64,000 nt of DNA, taken from the NCBI GenBank assembly GCA_050084985.1, contig JBITNC010000002.1, positions 3,224,001 to 3,288,000 on the forward strand, given 5' to 3'. The DNA is from Nageia nagi (Eukaryota > Pinophyta). Below the pieces are notes generated by a model. The model searched no databases, was not told the DNA's origin, and worked only from the letters and a program-made list of their open reading frames with translations. Shown here piece by piece: positions 46,901 through 56,689 of this stretch (position 1 is its first letter; the number at the start of each line of letters is the position of its first letter). The position numbers and the translations under genes were made by a program.

Positions 46901-49900
46901 GAGGAGCAAGTTTTGAGTTTGAGAAAATGAGGTCGTGAAGCTTGTATTTATAGCCCATTTGGCTTCCAGCTTGCCCTAGTCTACTAGGGTTACTAACATA
47001 ACTCATCATAGCCCTCCACCTGGCCGACCTTGAGATGTGTGCCGACCCAAAAACTCGTACCAAGCTGCCTGTGCCCGAACGTTTGGGTTTTAATATTCAA
47101 CTTGGCTTGGCGCATGGGAAAAAAAGACAAAAAAGTGACTTTTTGAACCATGCGCCAACCTTGGGAGCTTGTATGCTTCCAACGTTGGGTATCTTGCCTT
47201 CATGTTTGCTTGCCTTGATCGCCTAACTCACCCAGTAACCTGATTTTTCCTGATTCCTGGTCTTTTAGTCGGCTGGACTTGTCAATTTTGGCGTTTCATA
47301 ACTTGTGGACTTGACTCATGGTTCAAAAAGTCAAGTTTGTGACTTTTTGAGGTATGTGCCAGCCTTGCCTCTCCATCTAGCCTGGTCGCATCGTTCAAAA
47401 AGACAAGTTTTTGTCTTTTTGAAGCATGCGCCAGCCTCCAATTGGCCTATTTTTCCAAATTTGATTTTCAAGTGCTCATGCTTTAGCCAAATTTTCATGT
47501 TTCTTGAATCTTGGAGGCTCCATGGGCTTGGCACATGTCTCAAAAAGTCAAGATTTTGTCTTTTGAGACCATGTGCCAGCCCCTCTGGGTATACTTGAAT
47601 TAGTTTTGAGTTTCGGGGTTCGGGACTTGTCAAATTTTCACCTTTGCTCAAACTGGCAACCTTCCTAGGCTTGGTGCATGGTCCAAAAAAGTAAGATTTT
47701 GTCTTTTTGAAGCATGCGCCAGCCTCCTGGGTGGTTCATGATCATTTTCCAACTCTCATACTTGCTCAACTTGTCTTCTTGACCAAATCGCATGGTTCAA
47801 AAAGACAAGATTTTGTCTTTTCAAACCATGCGCCAACCTTGTAGTGCCTTTGACTTAGATTTTTCATGTTCACTTTTGCTCCACTCTACTCCCCGTGTTT
47901 GGCGCATGCCCAGGAAAGACAAGATTTTGTCTCTTGGAGGCATGCGTTGGGCTTGCAAGTGCCCAAATTCCATCCTTGAGCTTTTCCTTCATGAAGAATG
48001 ACCCCCAAGCCCAATCGCATGGTTCAAGAAGACAAGTTTTTGTCTTTTCAAACCATACGCCAGCCCTTGGAGAGGCCCAGTTCGCTTTGATCGGGCTATG
48101 ACTCTTCCTAGACTCCCTAGTTCACCTAAGATCGACTTTTACCCTTCTCAAACTTAGCCCCTTTTAAAGATTTTGGAAATCCTATCTTGACATGACTAAC
48201 CCTAGACGAAGGAAGAGGCTTGAACTATAAGTTGTCCATGAATCTGGGTCTTTGAGACGCAACTTGGGTGGAATTGATGATGACAAAACAAAGTATATAC
48301 ATTGACGCATTGAGGGTCCCCAAAATTGCAGGATTTTGGGGAATGTTGTGTTTCAGTCACAACAGAACCCATTCACCATTTCTTCTTGCATCTTTGTTTG
48401 GTGTGCTATTTCTTTGAAATGGGTATCTCATTCTTTGCCTCTAAAAACGAGATTTGTTTTTTAAGCTTTTTTGGAGTCACTTTGGTTTGCAATTATTATC
48501 ATCTCTGATTGTGAATTCCTCTATTCTTGATTAATATTTTACAATCTATATGGAATTTACCTATATGTCACTTATATTTCTCCACAACCTATCTTTTGCA
48601 AATTCACCCTGACTGAGATTATCAGTTACACCTTAATCCATGCTCGGCATTTATCATCAGTAAAACAAATATTGGAATGATTATCTACACATTCTAAACC
48701 ACAGTAATAATTGTTAAAGTATGCTATTCATGATTTGGTCTGTAATCATAGCCACCTAAAATGAATTGGAACAATAAATTCACAATTACAACAAATTGCT
48801 GAAATACTCTTTAAACAAGTTTGCTTTTGTAAGAAAAATAGAACCATAAATTCTGACTTTATTCAAATTTACACTCAATTAGTGTGGCCTTGTTTGTTTT
48901 GTTACAAAAGTGGGAAGCAATCATAAGAAAATGCATGAGAGGGGGCACTCCTTAGTTAATCATTCAGTTAGAATGCAAAACTAATCATGAACTGAGCTCT
49001 AGCTTGTCGTGGACTGAACTGATCTACAAACCAGAAGTGAGACTAACTAAAAATGCTCCTATACATGGTCATGCATGGTCTTCTTTGGAATTAACACAAC
49101 TCCTAAAACATGCTGACGGTCCTTAGGTGACTAAGAATTCAGCTGAACTGAGAATGAAGTACATGTGAACTGTTCACAACTAAACGAGAACTGAAATTAC
49201 AAAGTTAGCTTATTAGGTGCCAACTAAGTCAGCTGGATCTCTCATTAAGTGGCACATGATAGGAGAATTCAGACTCTGATCCAACTTGGTGTCCACAACG
49301 TGTTCCCAAGCACATTTTCTTGCCACAGCTTGCTGTGCTGGAGCAACACAAGGCAGCTTTTGAACTGTCTATGATTGAAGGCTGTTGCTGTTGGTCTTTA
49401 AGTCATAGATGCCATTAATCAGTCAGAAAAATCCAATTCCTTTAGGTGGAATTGCATTGATGACAAGCTTTCATGTAAAATTCAGAAAGTCAGATTCTTT
49501 TGAAATCAGAAAGAAACATAACTTCTAGTATAATACTTTCGTGAATATGGTTACATCTCTTGTAAGAATCTGAGTAAATTTTATTATTGCAGTGAATGGG
49601 ACAAGCCACCATCTGACATGCTACCTCCAGGCTCAGTATCAGTGAAGGTACATTTTAACATATTTTTTCTTATGGAGTTAAAATGATTGTTTAGTTTTCT
49701 CTGATCATTTGAAATTCTTTACAAAAAAACATATTAGTCATTTGTGTGCAATTGAACTAAAATTTTATCTTCACTGTCGACATAGGATTATGCAGTACAA
49801 ACTCCATTGCTGCAGCAAACATTACCAGCAGGTCAAAGAATAAGTTATGTGCAATTTGACATCAATGATACTGATTCTATTGCAACAATTCAATTTGTTT

Positions 49901-50423
49901 TAAAGGTCAAAATACCTTATTTGTTTATCATGTTTCTGTTTTTTTAATGTCAAAATTCAATTATTTTAGCCATGCTTGAGTTCATGTCATATGGTTTGTC
50001 TAATTATTTTGTTTTGTTTATTATGTTATAGGATGAGGACACAGGAAATTGGTACAAAGATGATGGGAAAAACTTCAGGGTTATTCTTGATCAAGCCATA
50101 CAAAATGATTTGTACAGACTCAACAACCATAAGGATTTAAGTATGTGGCCAGGCCAGATTTTAGCTTTCTATCATATTGCAAATGTTAATTTAGTTTGCT
50201 AAGTTTCCATGAATGTTTCAGAAAAAAAATTATTAGTGCTGGAAGAAGAATATACATCAAATTAAAAAAAAAAGGTTAGAAGGAATTTTGAATTCTGCAA
50301 AGGCATGAACGATGTTTTCAGATCAATCACCCATGCCTAGCTTAGAAGAACCGGTGGGGATGAAGGAAGTTAGGTCAGAAGAGCTTGGTTGTCTTCATAA
50401 GTGGCTCATGGAGAATGTTTCAG
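37964..50423 (+). CDS. AMY3: Plastidial alpha-amylase AMY3, 5' part (transit peptide and first CBM45)
   Basis: Exons: 37964-38281, 38402-38532, 49593-49647, 49786-49905, 50032-50140, 50322 to about 50423. All junctions are GT-AG with matching phases across an 11,060 bp second intron. The product so far is about 278 residues. The N-terminus is basic and Ser/Arg-rich, as in a plastid transit peptide. Exon 2 encodes IPGRWVLHWGV (Trp136, Trp140), and exons 3-5 encode EWDKPPSDMLPPGS, DYAVQTPLLQQ, IATIQFVLKDEDTGNWY. This order is the first CBM45 starch-binding domain of AMY3, which degrades starch inside plastids. The second CBM45 and catalytic barrel are absent up to 64000. The 3' end of exon 6 is uncertain: CAG|GTCAGC at 50423 is the best donor, and the frame stays open to 50519. 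Either a further giant intron follows or the gene is truncated by the LINE at 50580. Confidence 0.87.
38670..38930. repeat. Imperfect tandem duplication in AMY3 intron 2
   Basis: Two units of about 130 bp, each with GTTTTGAACCTA, a CATAC CTT..TTTA.ATATTCA block and AAGT.ATACTTATA. Confidence 0.65.
40439..40576. repeat. 70 bp tandem duplication
   Basis: CAATCTGCTCTCTTATTGCA starts both copies (40439 and 40509); 95% alike by eye. Lies at the left edge of the gypsy relic. Confidence 0.9.
40580..41830 (+). pseudogene. Ty3/gypsy RT relic in AMY3 intron
   Basis: Contains FFTKMDLMARCY, KTKFRLYKWLFMPFGLINVA, TFMCFINDVVL and VVFFDDILIFS, the RT core with an intact FDD. RNase H and integrase follow only as scattered, stop-rich scraps up to about 41830. 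No LTRs could be assigned. The RT is of the gypsy type but not a close copy of 8485-12930. Confidence 0.8.
41886..42980 (+). repeat. LTR-like block (copy A) of antisense-ORF retroelement family
   Basis: Begins TGTTGGGGGTTTTTCTTTCC, closely resembling the start at 61317. Contains a TATA box CTATATATAG at 42767-42776 preceded by CCCAAATGGG, then GTGTTGCCCTAA, also found near 62297. The right edge is estimated from the start of the antisense ORF. No partner LTR was found on the right, so LTR status rests on terminus, TATA and the second copy. Confidence 0.45.
42767..42776 (+). promoter_or_regulatory. TATA box in LTR-like block A
   Basis: AAATGGGCTATATATAG; the same AAATGGGCTATA core occurs in the opposite orientation at 46945-46958, ahead of the antisense ORF. 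Confidence 0.55.
42998..46825 (-). pseudogene. Long antisense ORF of a retroelement, function unknown
   Basis: About 1,100 codons read on the minus strand, in one frame from 46278 to 43987 apart from a few stops, with two frameshifts upstream (near 46600 and 46250). The first part is a globular domain (GLPITDLEKDIVFFSGLSTC, DFSPDAIKTAFQW, GRRIKWSNVLSNSIANQLSS, RKFYLNSYLMYMLLHDKYRD). Its layout resembles the putative plant transposon protein domain found antisense in LTR elements, but I cannot confirm identity. Then come a charged linker with basic clusters (QKRTRLKRTPQ, SRRVKKN), a coiled-coil-like stretch (44448-43987) and a C-terminal helical part (43258-42998). A 499 bp solo LTR splits the last two. 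A TATA box lies 120 bp upstream. A homologous copy starts the end of the window. Confidence 0.72.
43269..43767 (+). mobile_element. Solo LTR, 499 bp
   Basis: TGTTAGAATT...AATTCCAACA ends and a perfect target-site duplication GTTCT (43264-43268 and 43768-43772). TATA box CTATAAATAGAG near 43493. It is related in type to the copia LTRs (shared GTGGATGTACTCC segment also in 1322-1802). It interrupts the antisense ORF, so it came later. The orientation is taken from the TATA box. Confidence 0.92.
46945..46953 (-). promoter_or_regulatory. TATA box of the antisense ORF
   Basis: Minus strand reads AAATGGGCTATAAATACAAG, 120 bp ahead of the beginning of the ORF. It shares its AAATGGGCTATA core with the sense TATA at 42767. 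Confidence 0.6.
47109..48061. repeat. Array of eight about 48 bp palindromes
   Basis: Units at 47109-47156, 47313-47360, 47384-47432, 47530-47577, 47673-47720, 47789-47834, 47901-47950 and 48014-48061. Each is an inverted repeat: left arm like GGCGCATGGTTCAAAAAGAC, a short AT centre, right arm like GTCTTTTTGAACCATGCGCC. Arms are about 20-22 nt. The last four intervals are 112-143 bp; spacers between units are much less alike than the palindromes. The array lies upstream of the antisense ORF's TATA box. Confidence 0.93.
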
Positions 50424-50579
50424 GTCAGCATGTACCTCTCATGGAAGTTCCTCAGCAGAGGGAAAGTGGTGTGTCATTGGTCTGTCAGGGAAATAGGGGT
50501 CATCATGTCCAGTTCACTTAGAGTTAAAGATCTGTAGGAGAGTCGCTGAACTTGAAAAGTCAAGTAGCAAGAGGTAATG

Positions 50580-51070
50580 CATATGACCCCCTCAAAAGTG
50601 CCTGTGGATCTAGGGGGTGTGCTAAAGGATTCAACTAAATAAGTCTCTACTCAAGATGTCCCAGATTCGAGAGAGAAGAATTTGGGTTGGGTGGATCATG
50701 TGAAGGGTAGTAAGTCTCCAATAGCAGAAGGAAGGGAGATTAAAATTTTCATCTCTACGAAACAAATGAAGAAGGGATTGTTCTATGAATTTTATAAGAT
50801 TCTAGACAGGGCCTAGAGCATAATGGGTAATAGTTTGATTGGAGAATTCACTAGTGCTGGACCATCCATAGATCAGATTAAGAAATGGGCAAGCTACAAT
50901 TGGAGAATCAAGGGACATATGTAGTTCTCAGCTCTCTCTAGAGGCTTTTCTTACAGTCTAAAAATATAAAGGTAGCTTCTATTTGGGTAAAACTTATGTT
51001 GTGCCTGCATAACACACAGGCAATGAGGTGCATTGCTTTGAGATTGGCTTTTGGTAATGGATAGTTCATT
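50580..51070 (+). pseudogene. LINE ORF1 fragment (DUF4283-like)
   Basis: Translation shows FISTKQMKKGLFYEFYKILDRA, MGNSLIGEFTSAGPS, IKKWASYNWRIKGHM, LSSLSRGF and VASIWVKLMLCL, matching the N-terminal domain of plant LINE ORF1 proteins. Stops and a frame change are present. It begins within 160 bp of AMY3 exon 6. Confidence 0.68.
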
Positions 51071-51235
51071 TTGAAGAGTGCAAACATGATATCAGGGAGC
51101 GATTCAAGGAGATCTTGCGACGAAGATCCTAAAGAGTATCAGAGTATTCCGTCACCAATTTTGCAGCCAAGGAGCCAGGATTTGAGAGACAACATCAAAG
51201 CACGAACTTTTGGGTCTAGAGTGCAGACAATGCAC

Positions 51236-51810
51236 ATCGGGTAGGTTTTGCAAAGTTTGAGCTCACAAATGTCAAGTATGACAAAAAGGCGTGTTTTTGC
51301 AGGATTTGAGCACAAAGGTGCCTAGGTGAAAAAAGACGAGCGTTTTTGTCAAGTTGGAGTCCGAGTACAGTGAATATGGCTAAGATGACAAAAATAAGTG
51401 TTTTTGTCAATTTTGACCCTGGAAAGCCGGAAAGAGCAAATGTGATAGAAAATATGCATTTTTGTCAATTTTGAGCTCGGAAGTGGTCATTAAGGCAAGA
51501 ATGTGCATTTTTGCATAGCTTGGACCCAGAAAGCTCGAAAATGGTCAAAAATGCAAAGTTGAGCCCAAAATGCTCGAAAATGGTCAAAAATACAAAGTTG
51601 AGCCCAGAATGCTCGGAAATGGTCAAAAATGCAAAGTTGAGCCTAGAATGCTCGGAAATGCTTGGAAAGTGCAGTTTTGGCAGGGAATGCACATAAATGT
51701 TCGGTTTTGATCAGAAATGGTCGGAAATGTAGAGTTTGAGCTCTAAAGTGCCAAAAATGCCGAAAATTATTGTTTTTCAGAGATTGAGCTCGGTGTTGAC
51801 CATAAATTTC
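51236..51810. repeat. 39 bp minisatellite and degenerate flanks
   Basis: Best units at 51544-51660, three copies of GTCAAAAATGCAAAGTTGAG...CTCGGAAATG with period 39. Looser copies of the same words (TTTTTGTCAATTTTGA, GCTCGGAAATGG) spread over the surrounding 500 bp. Open frames on both strands result from period 39 being a multiple of three. Confidence 0.85.
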
Positions 51811-51999
51811 GGAAATGACCATTCTTCAAAGTTTAAGCTCGGAAATGGTGGATAGCGGTCCGAAATGCACAAGTTGTGTCCAAGAGCATAGTTTGAGGAT
51901 TTTGGTGATATCAAAGCTCGGGTTTTGACACATAGCTCCCAGGAATGGCAAAATATGAAAATTTTTCAAGAGACAAATGCAAATGTTATCGAAAATCAA

Positions 52000-53790
52000 G
52001 TCTAAGAGCATCCTTGGAGAGATAAGGTTATTTCTAACACAATTAGGACTTGAAATTTTTGATTTTGACCAAGTTTTGAGCCCTCCAAGCCTGGGCATAG
52101 TTTTTCAAGCCAATGGAAATCCATTGAGGTGTATTTTGGCGCCTAGCTACCAAAGGGAAAATGAAATTTGTCTCGAAAATCAAGGGAGATGGTTTGATTG
52201 CATGTAAAATCCCATTCTAAGGCACTTTAGGTCTACAAATTTTTGATTTTGACCAATGGAGGTGCCCTAAAATCCTAGGCGCAAGTTTCCAAGTGATTGG
52301 AAATCCATAGACTTGCATTTTGGCGCCTAACTTGAAGGAGAGAAATAGATTTTGACCAAAAGACCAAACCAAAGGCACAAATTGATGGAAAAAGGGGTTT
52401 CAAGCACATTTAGGTCTTCAATTTTCCAAATTTGAGCAAGTTTTCAGGCTCAAAAAGCTAGGCGCATGTTTTCAGATGTATGGAAATCCAATGGAGTGAT
52501 TTTTGGCTCCTAACTTGGAGAGATAATTGCAAAACTCAACGAAAATAAATCCTAAGGTGCTTATTGGGTCAAAAATGGCATTTCTAGCACATTTAAACTT
52601 GCAAATTTTCAATTTTGAGCAAGTTTGATGGCTCAAATTCCTAGCCACAGTTTCCCATATTTTTCTAAATCCAATGGAGTGATTTTTGGCGCTTAACTTG
52701 GAGAGATAAGTGCCAAACTCAACAAAAATAAATCCTAAGGTGCTCATTGGGTCAAAAATGGCATTTCTAGCACATTTAAACTTGCAAATTTTCAATTTTG
52801 AGCAAGTTTTATGGCTCAAATTCCTAGGCATAGTTTCCCATATTTTTCCAAATGCAATGGAGTGACAAATGGCGTCTAAAATGAAAATTTGAGAAATTTT
52901 CATCAAAAATCAAGTTTGGGGTGTCCATTAGTTGAAATTGAGCATTTTGAACACATTTGGGTCTTGGAAAAATCAATTTTGAGCACTTCTAAGCACCCTA
53001 AAGGCTAGGCGCAGGTTTTCAAGGCTATGAAAATCCAAAAAAATGAAAAATGGTGCCTAGGATAAAACAATTTCACAAATTTTGGTCAAAACACAAGTTT
53101 GATGGGTCAATTGGGTGCAAAATGTGATTTTGAGCACATATAAACTTGCAAATTTTAAATTTTGAGCAAGTTTGATGGCCCAAATTTCCTAGGTGCAGGT
53201 TTGGGGCTGATTAAAGATCCATAGGACTGAATTTTGGCACCTAGGTTGGAAAACATTGATAGATTTCACTCAAAAATGAAGTTTGACCCCTTCATTGCAT
53301 AGAAAAAGGCATTTCTAGCACATTTAACACTTGGAATTTTTGATTTTGAGCCATGGAAACCCCTCAAAAAGGAAGGCGCAGATTTTCATGCCATTGGGAA
53401 TCCATAGACCTGAAAATTGGTGGCTAACATGGAAGAATGTGAAGATTTTGCTTAAAACTCAAGTTTTTTGACATATTTGTATGGAAAATGCCATTTTGAA
53501 CACATTTAATACTTCAAATTTTCAATTTTGCACAACTTAAAGGCACCAAAAAGCTAGGCGCAGTTTTGCATGTGTATGGAATTCCAATGAGGTGAAAACT
53601 AGCGCCTAACTTGAGGAGGATTGACAAATTTTGCTCAAAATTCGAAAATTTTGCCTTCATTGCATATAAAATGACATTTTAAGCAACTTTAAACTTTGAA
53701 ATTTTTGAATTTGAGCAAGGTAAAGGGCTCAAAAATCTAGGAGGCATTTTTCATCCCTATGGAAATTTCACTTTTTTCTATCAAATGAAA
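52000..53790. repeat. About 182 bp tandem array, roughly ten monomers
   Basis: The landmark CTAGGCGCAG-like word recurs at about 52095, 52276, 52455, 52640, 52820, 53005, 53185, 53372, 53552 and 53735, spacing 179-187 bp. Each monomer also has AATTTTGAGCAAG, GCACATTTA and GG.AATCCA.TG words. The monomers at about 52500-52690 and 52690-52870 are nearly identical; the others are diverged. No coding function. Confidence 0.9.
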
Positions 53791-54089
53791 TCCATAGACA
53801 TGAAAATGGAAAAAATTGCCAAAATCTCAAATCCTTCATAAAACCTCCTAAAAAGTTCACAAACCTCTCAAAATTTGCCAAGTACCTTGTAATTCCATCC
53901 TTCATCCATCCATAAACTCAAATCCACTTTTTAATTTTTTTTTTCTAAATTTTAGACCTCCACTATTTTTTTCAAAAAATAGACCAAAAAATCCACTTTT
54001 TTGAAAAACTCTCTTAGAATCCTTTGAAAATTTGCCACAATGATCACACCATGGGCAAATCGAGATTCAAAGAAGGAAGGAGCTCAAAA

Positions 54090-55247
54090 GACTGTTAGAA
54101 GGATCTAAAATGAGGATTTGAAGCTCCAATTTTTGACAAATTGATGCAAAATGCCTCGAAATGCATGCTAGAGGGCATCAATTTTTGTAAATATTTTATT
54201 TGTAGCATATTTTAATGGGATGAGATTGTTCTCCCACTAAAACGATATTGTAATCTCAATTTAGCATTCAAATTAACATTTTAAAGCTTTTTTATGGATT
54301 AGGGCAACACCATCAAATTTTGACCTAAAAAGTCTATAAATAGACCATAGGGGGTCACATTTTGAGGTAGAATGTTGTAGTCCAAATTTTTTGTAATTGG
54401 GGAGCAAATTGATGTACTCATGCAAAACTCTTTTACAAACATAATACAAATGGCTACAAGTTGATTCAAAATGTGTTTTCATCTATGCTAGTGGTGGATT
54501 GATTTTTTAGAACGTTTTCTATAATTGAAACATTTTCGTGCCTTCTCTTTGAAAACTCACGAGTTTTAGGAGAATTTGTTGCAAAGTTTTCAAAAATATT
54601 TGAATTGTTGCTAATTCATCACTTGCTTGTTAAATGCTTAGTATTCTGAATTGACTTTCTCTTAAGACATCTTCCTAGATCTTTTGTTCAAAACTATCCA
54701 CCTTCACTCATGCTTAGTCCACTTGGTTGCATTGGCCTTGTTCATAGAGTATCGATAATTAGTTCCACTTCTCGTTCATCTTTGGAATGATTGGAAAATA
54801 GTCATTCATTTCAAAGACTTGATTGAATTGAACAAGATTTCTTACCTGATCCGAGAGAGAGAATGTTTAAACAATGCTGCATTGTGATTACCTCTTTGAA
54901 GTCTAGCCAGTATTTGGCCTCATTCTTGCTTTTTCTTTTCTTTATTTTACACTTTCTTTAAAACTTATGGCAAATTTCGAACTATTGTAATATAACACAC
55001 CTCAATCCTTACAAAAAACGTGAGTTGACAGTTATTACCTCTACTACACCACTCAGCTGATTCCCAAACAAGACCTACAAATTTAAAGCTCATATTAACA
55101 ACACGAGTTTTCCGATAGAAACCTTGGGGTATCAGTCCTTACAAGAGGAGTTCAGTAACGCGTTCTCACCCACATGCTGGGTTGCTTTCCCGTCTTGATC
55201 GTATGGGCGATCATCGAGTAAGAGGAAAGGTTTCCTTCCCAACAACT
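54090..55247 (+). repeat. Possible LTR with TATA box
   Basis: TATA box GTCTATAAATAGAC at about 54332-54345. The block may run from TGTTAGAAGG (54090) to CCTTCCCAACA (55247), imperfect inverted termini. No second copy or target-site duplication was found. Its position just after the tandem array fits a 3' LTR. Confidence 0.4.
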
Positions 55248-55511
55248 TCATGCACTACCTTTGGAGTTTTGGGCAAATAAAATCTTTGAAACTATGGGCA
55301 ACAATATAGGAATTTTTCTTTCGCTGGATTATGCTACTAAGGAGAGGAAGAATATGTTCTTCGCTAGGTTGTGTTCGATTGGACACGATTCTCTTCTTGG
55401 AAAAATGGTTTGAAAATAACTTAACATTTAATTTTGAAACCGTTGCCAAGAATAGGTTTTGATTACAACCCTCTACTTTTTTGGTGCAGTTTGCAGGATA
55501 AATAGTTTTAT

Positions 55512-55800
55512 TTGCCTTTCAGATTTGAATTTATGTGGTTGCACCACTCAAGTATATTTAAAGAAATGGAAAAATGGTGGAGTTTATCAACCCAAGGAAC
55601 TAAAATACAAATCCTATCTAACAATTTAAAAACAATAAAGAAAGAATTTGAGAAATGGAACATGGTTGTCTTTGGTAACATCTTTCAGAAGAAGAATTCT
55701 ATTTGGTTGGAATTGGATAAAATAGAGGAAGAAGTCAGTAAGATAGGTATGAATCAAAGTCAATATATGAAAAAAGGAGCTAAATGCCAAATTACATACC
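55512..55800 (+). pseudogene. LINE pol fragment, segment before RT
   Basis: PFRFEFMWLHHSSIFKEMEK, WWSLSTQGTKIQ, FGNIFQKKNSIWLELDKIEE: the region between endonuclease and RT in plant LINEs. Similarity stops near 55800 at an insertion and resumes at about 56690. Confidence 0.85.
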
Positions 55801-55804
55801 AAAG

Positions 55805-56660
55805 TTATTAGAATCCGAATAGGATCATAATATTTTGGTTGGAGGATTCAGATTAATTGGGAATCAAATCAGAATCAATAAATAAGAAACATTAAGGAAT
55901 TTTTCCAATTTGACATTGAAAGTTTGAAACAAATCATTTTTAACTATGTCTCAACATTGCATATCAAATATGACAACATTCCATATCAAATATGACAATA
56001 TTCCATATCAAATAACACATTACACAAGTGAAAACATAATGTAACATTGGAAATTGTAGAGTTTTATATTAAATATCGAATGTCCAAGGACCAAAATGCA
56101 TCAAAGATTTCCAATTTGAAAAAACAAAATCTGAACCAAAACATTTATCCATATTGTCTTTGTTTTCCCTTTTTCTTTCTCTCTTTTGCAACTCTAGCCC
56201 TGGTTCTTCTTTTACTTCTTCTTGGGTATATGATGGATCCCCTACTTGTGGTTGTGACTCTAATCCTGATACTCTTGTCCTTTCCTCTTCCTCTGCCATT
56301 GCAATAGCTTCTTCTTCAAACCTTTCAAGCTTTAGAAACCTACTTGGATTTGTTGTAAGCTTGGTGAAATCGTGGAAAATGTTGTTTCTCCTAGATCCTC
56401 TTAGCTTGTGGTTGGAAGAAAATGTGAAAAATAAACAAGATTTTATGTTTTTAAACCTCATTTCCCCCTTGTAAGAGAATTGCTGATTTTTCCATCGTGA
56501 ATTAGGATTAAATCACGATTTAAAAACAAATTGAACTCGGGATTTTGGTCAAAAAATTGCCATGCCAGCAAAATAAGAAAAATCGGAATCAATTAAAAGA
56601 AATTGTTTGGCTAGAGGATTCAAATTAATCGGCAAAAAATTGAATTGGATATGGATTATG
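55805..56660. mobile_element. Unidentified insertion in LINE pol
   Basis: Separates the LINE pieces 55512-55800 and 56690 onward. Near its edges are similar words in the same orientation (GGTTGGAGGATTCAGATTAA near 55840, GGCTAGAGGATTCAAATTAA near 56610). The minus-strand frame 56461-56069 is open for 130 codons with charged sequence (MAEEEERTRVSGLESQPQVG) of unknown origin. No class could be assigned. Confidence 0.45.
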
Positions 56661-56689
56661 ATAATACTATTGCATATTATACTGTTTAG

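Larger units (their letters stand above)
38533..49592 (+). other. AMY3 intron 2, 11.06 kb, transposon-filled
   Basis: Donor AG|GTTTTATC after exon 2 and acceptor TTATTATTGCAG before exon 3. The split codon AG/T restores Ser within DPDSEWDKPP, the sequence expected in AMY3. Inside are tandem duplications (38670-38930, 40439-40576), a gypsy RT relic, the antisense-ORF retroelement, a solo LTR and the palindrome array. 38933-40430 and 48360-49592 have nothing recognisable. Confidence 0.85.

Noticed and set aside
47109-48061. CRISPR-like reading of regularly spaced repeats
   Set aside because: Repeats are palindromes with unequal spacing in a plant nuclear context with no cas genes.
47035-48101. 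Open frames across the hairpin array
   Set aside because: Frames on both strands come from the repeated palindromes; no domain or start context.
48320-48360. Possible 3' LTR start after a purine tract
   Set aside because: The tract ATTTTGGGGAA and TGTTG look right, but the following sequence does not match LTR-like block A, so no 3' LTR was called.
52472-52906. 144-codon minus frame with a long internal repeat
   Set aside because: It spans the two nearly identical 182 bp monomers and reflects repetition, not a protein gene.
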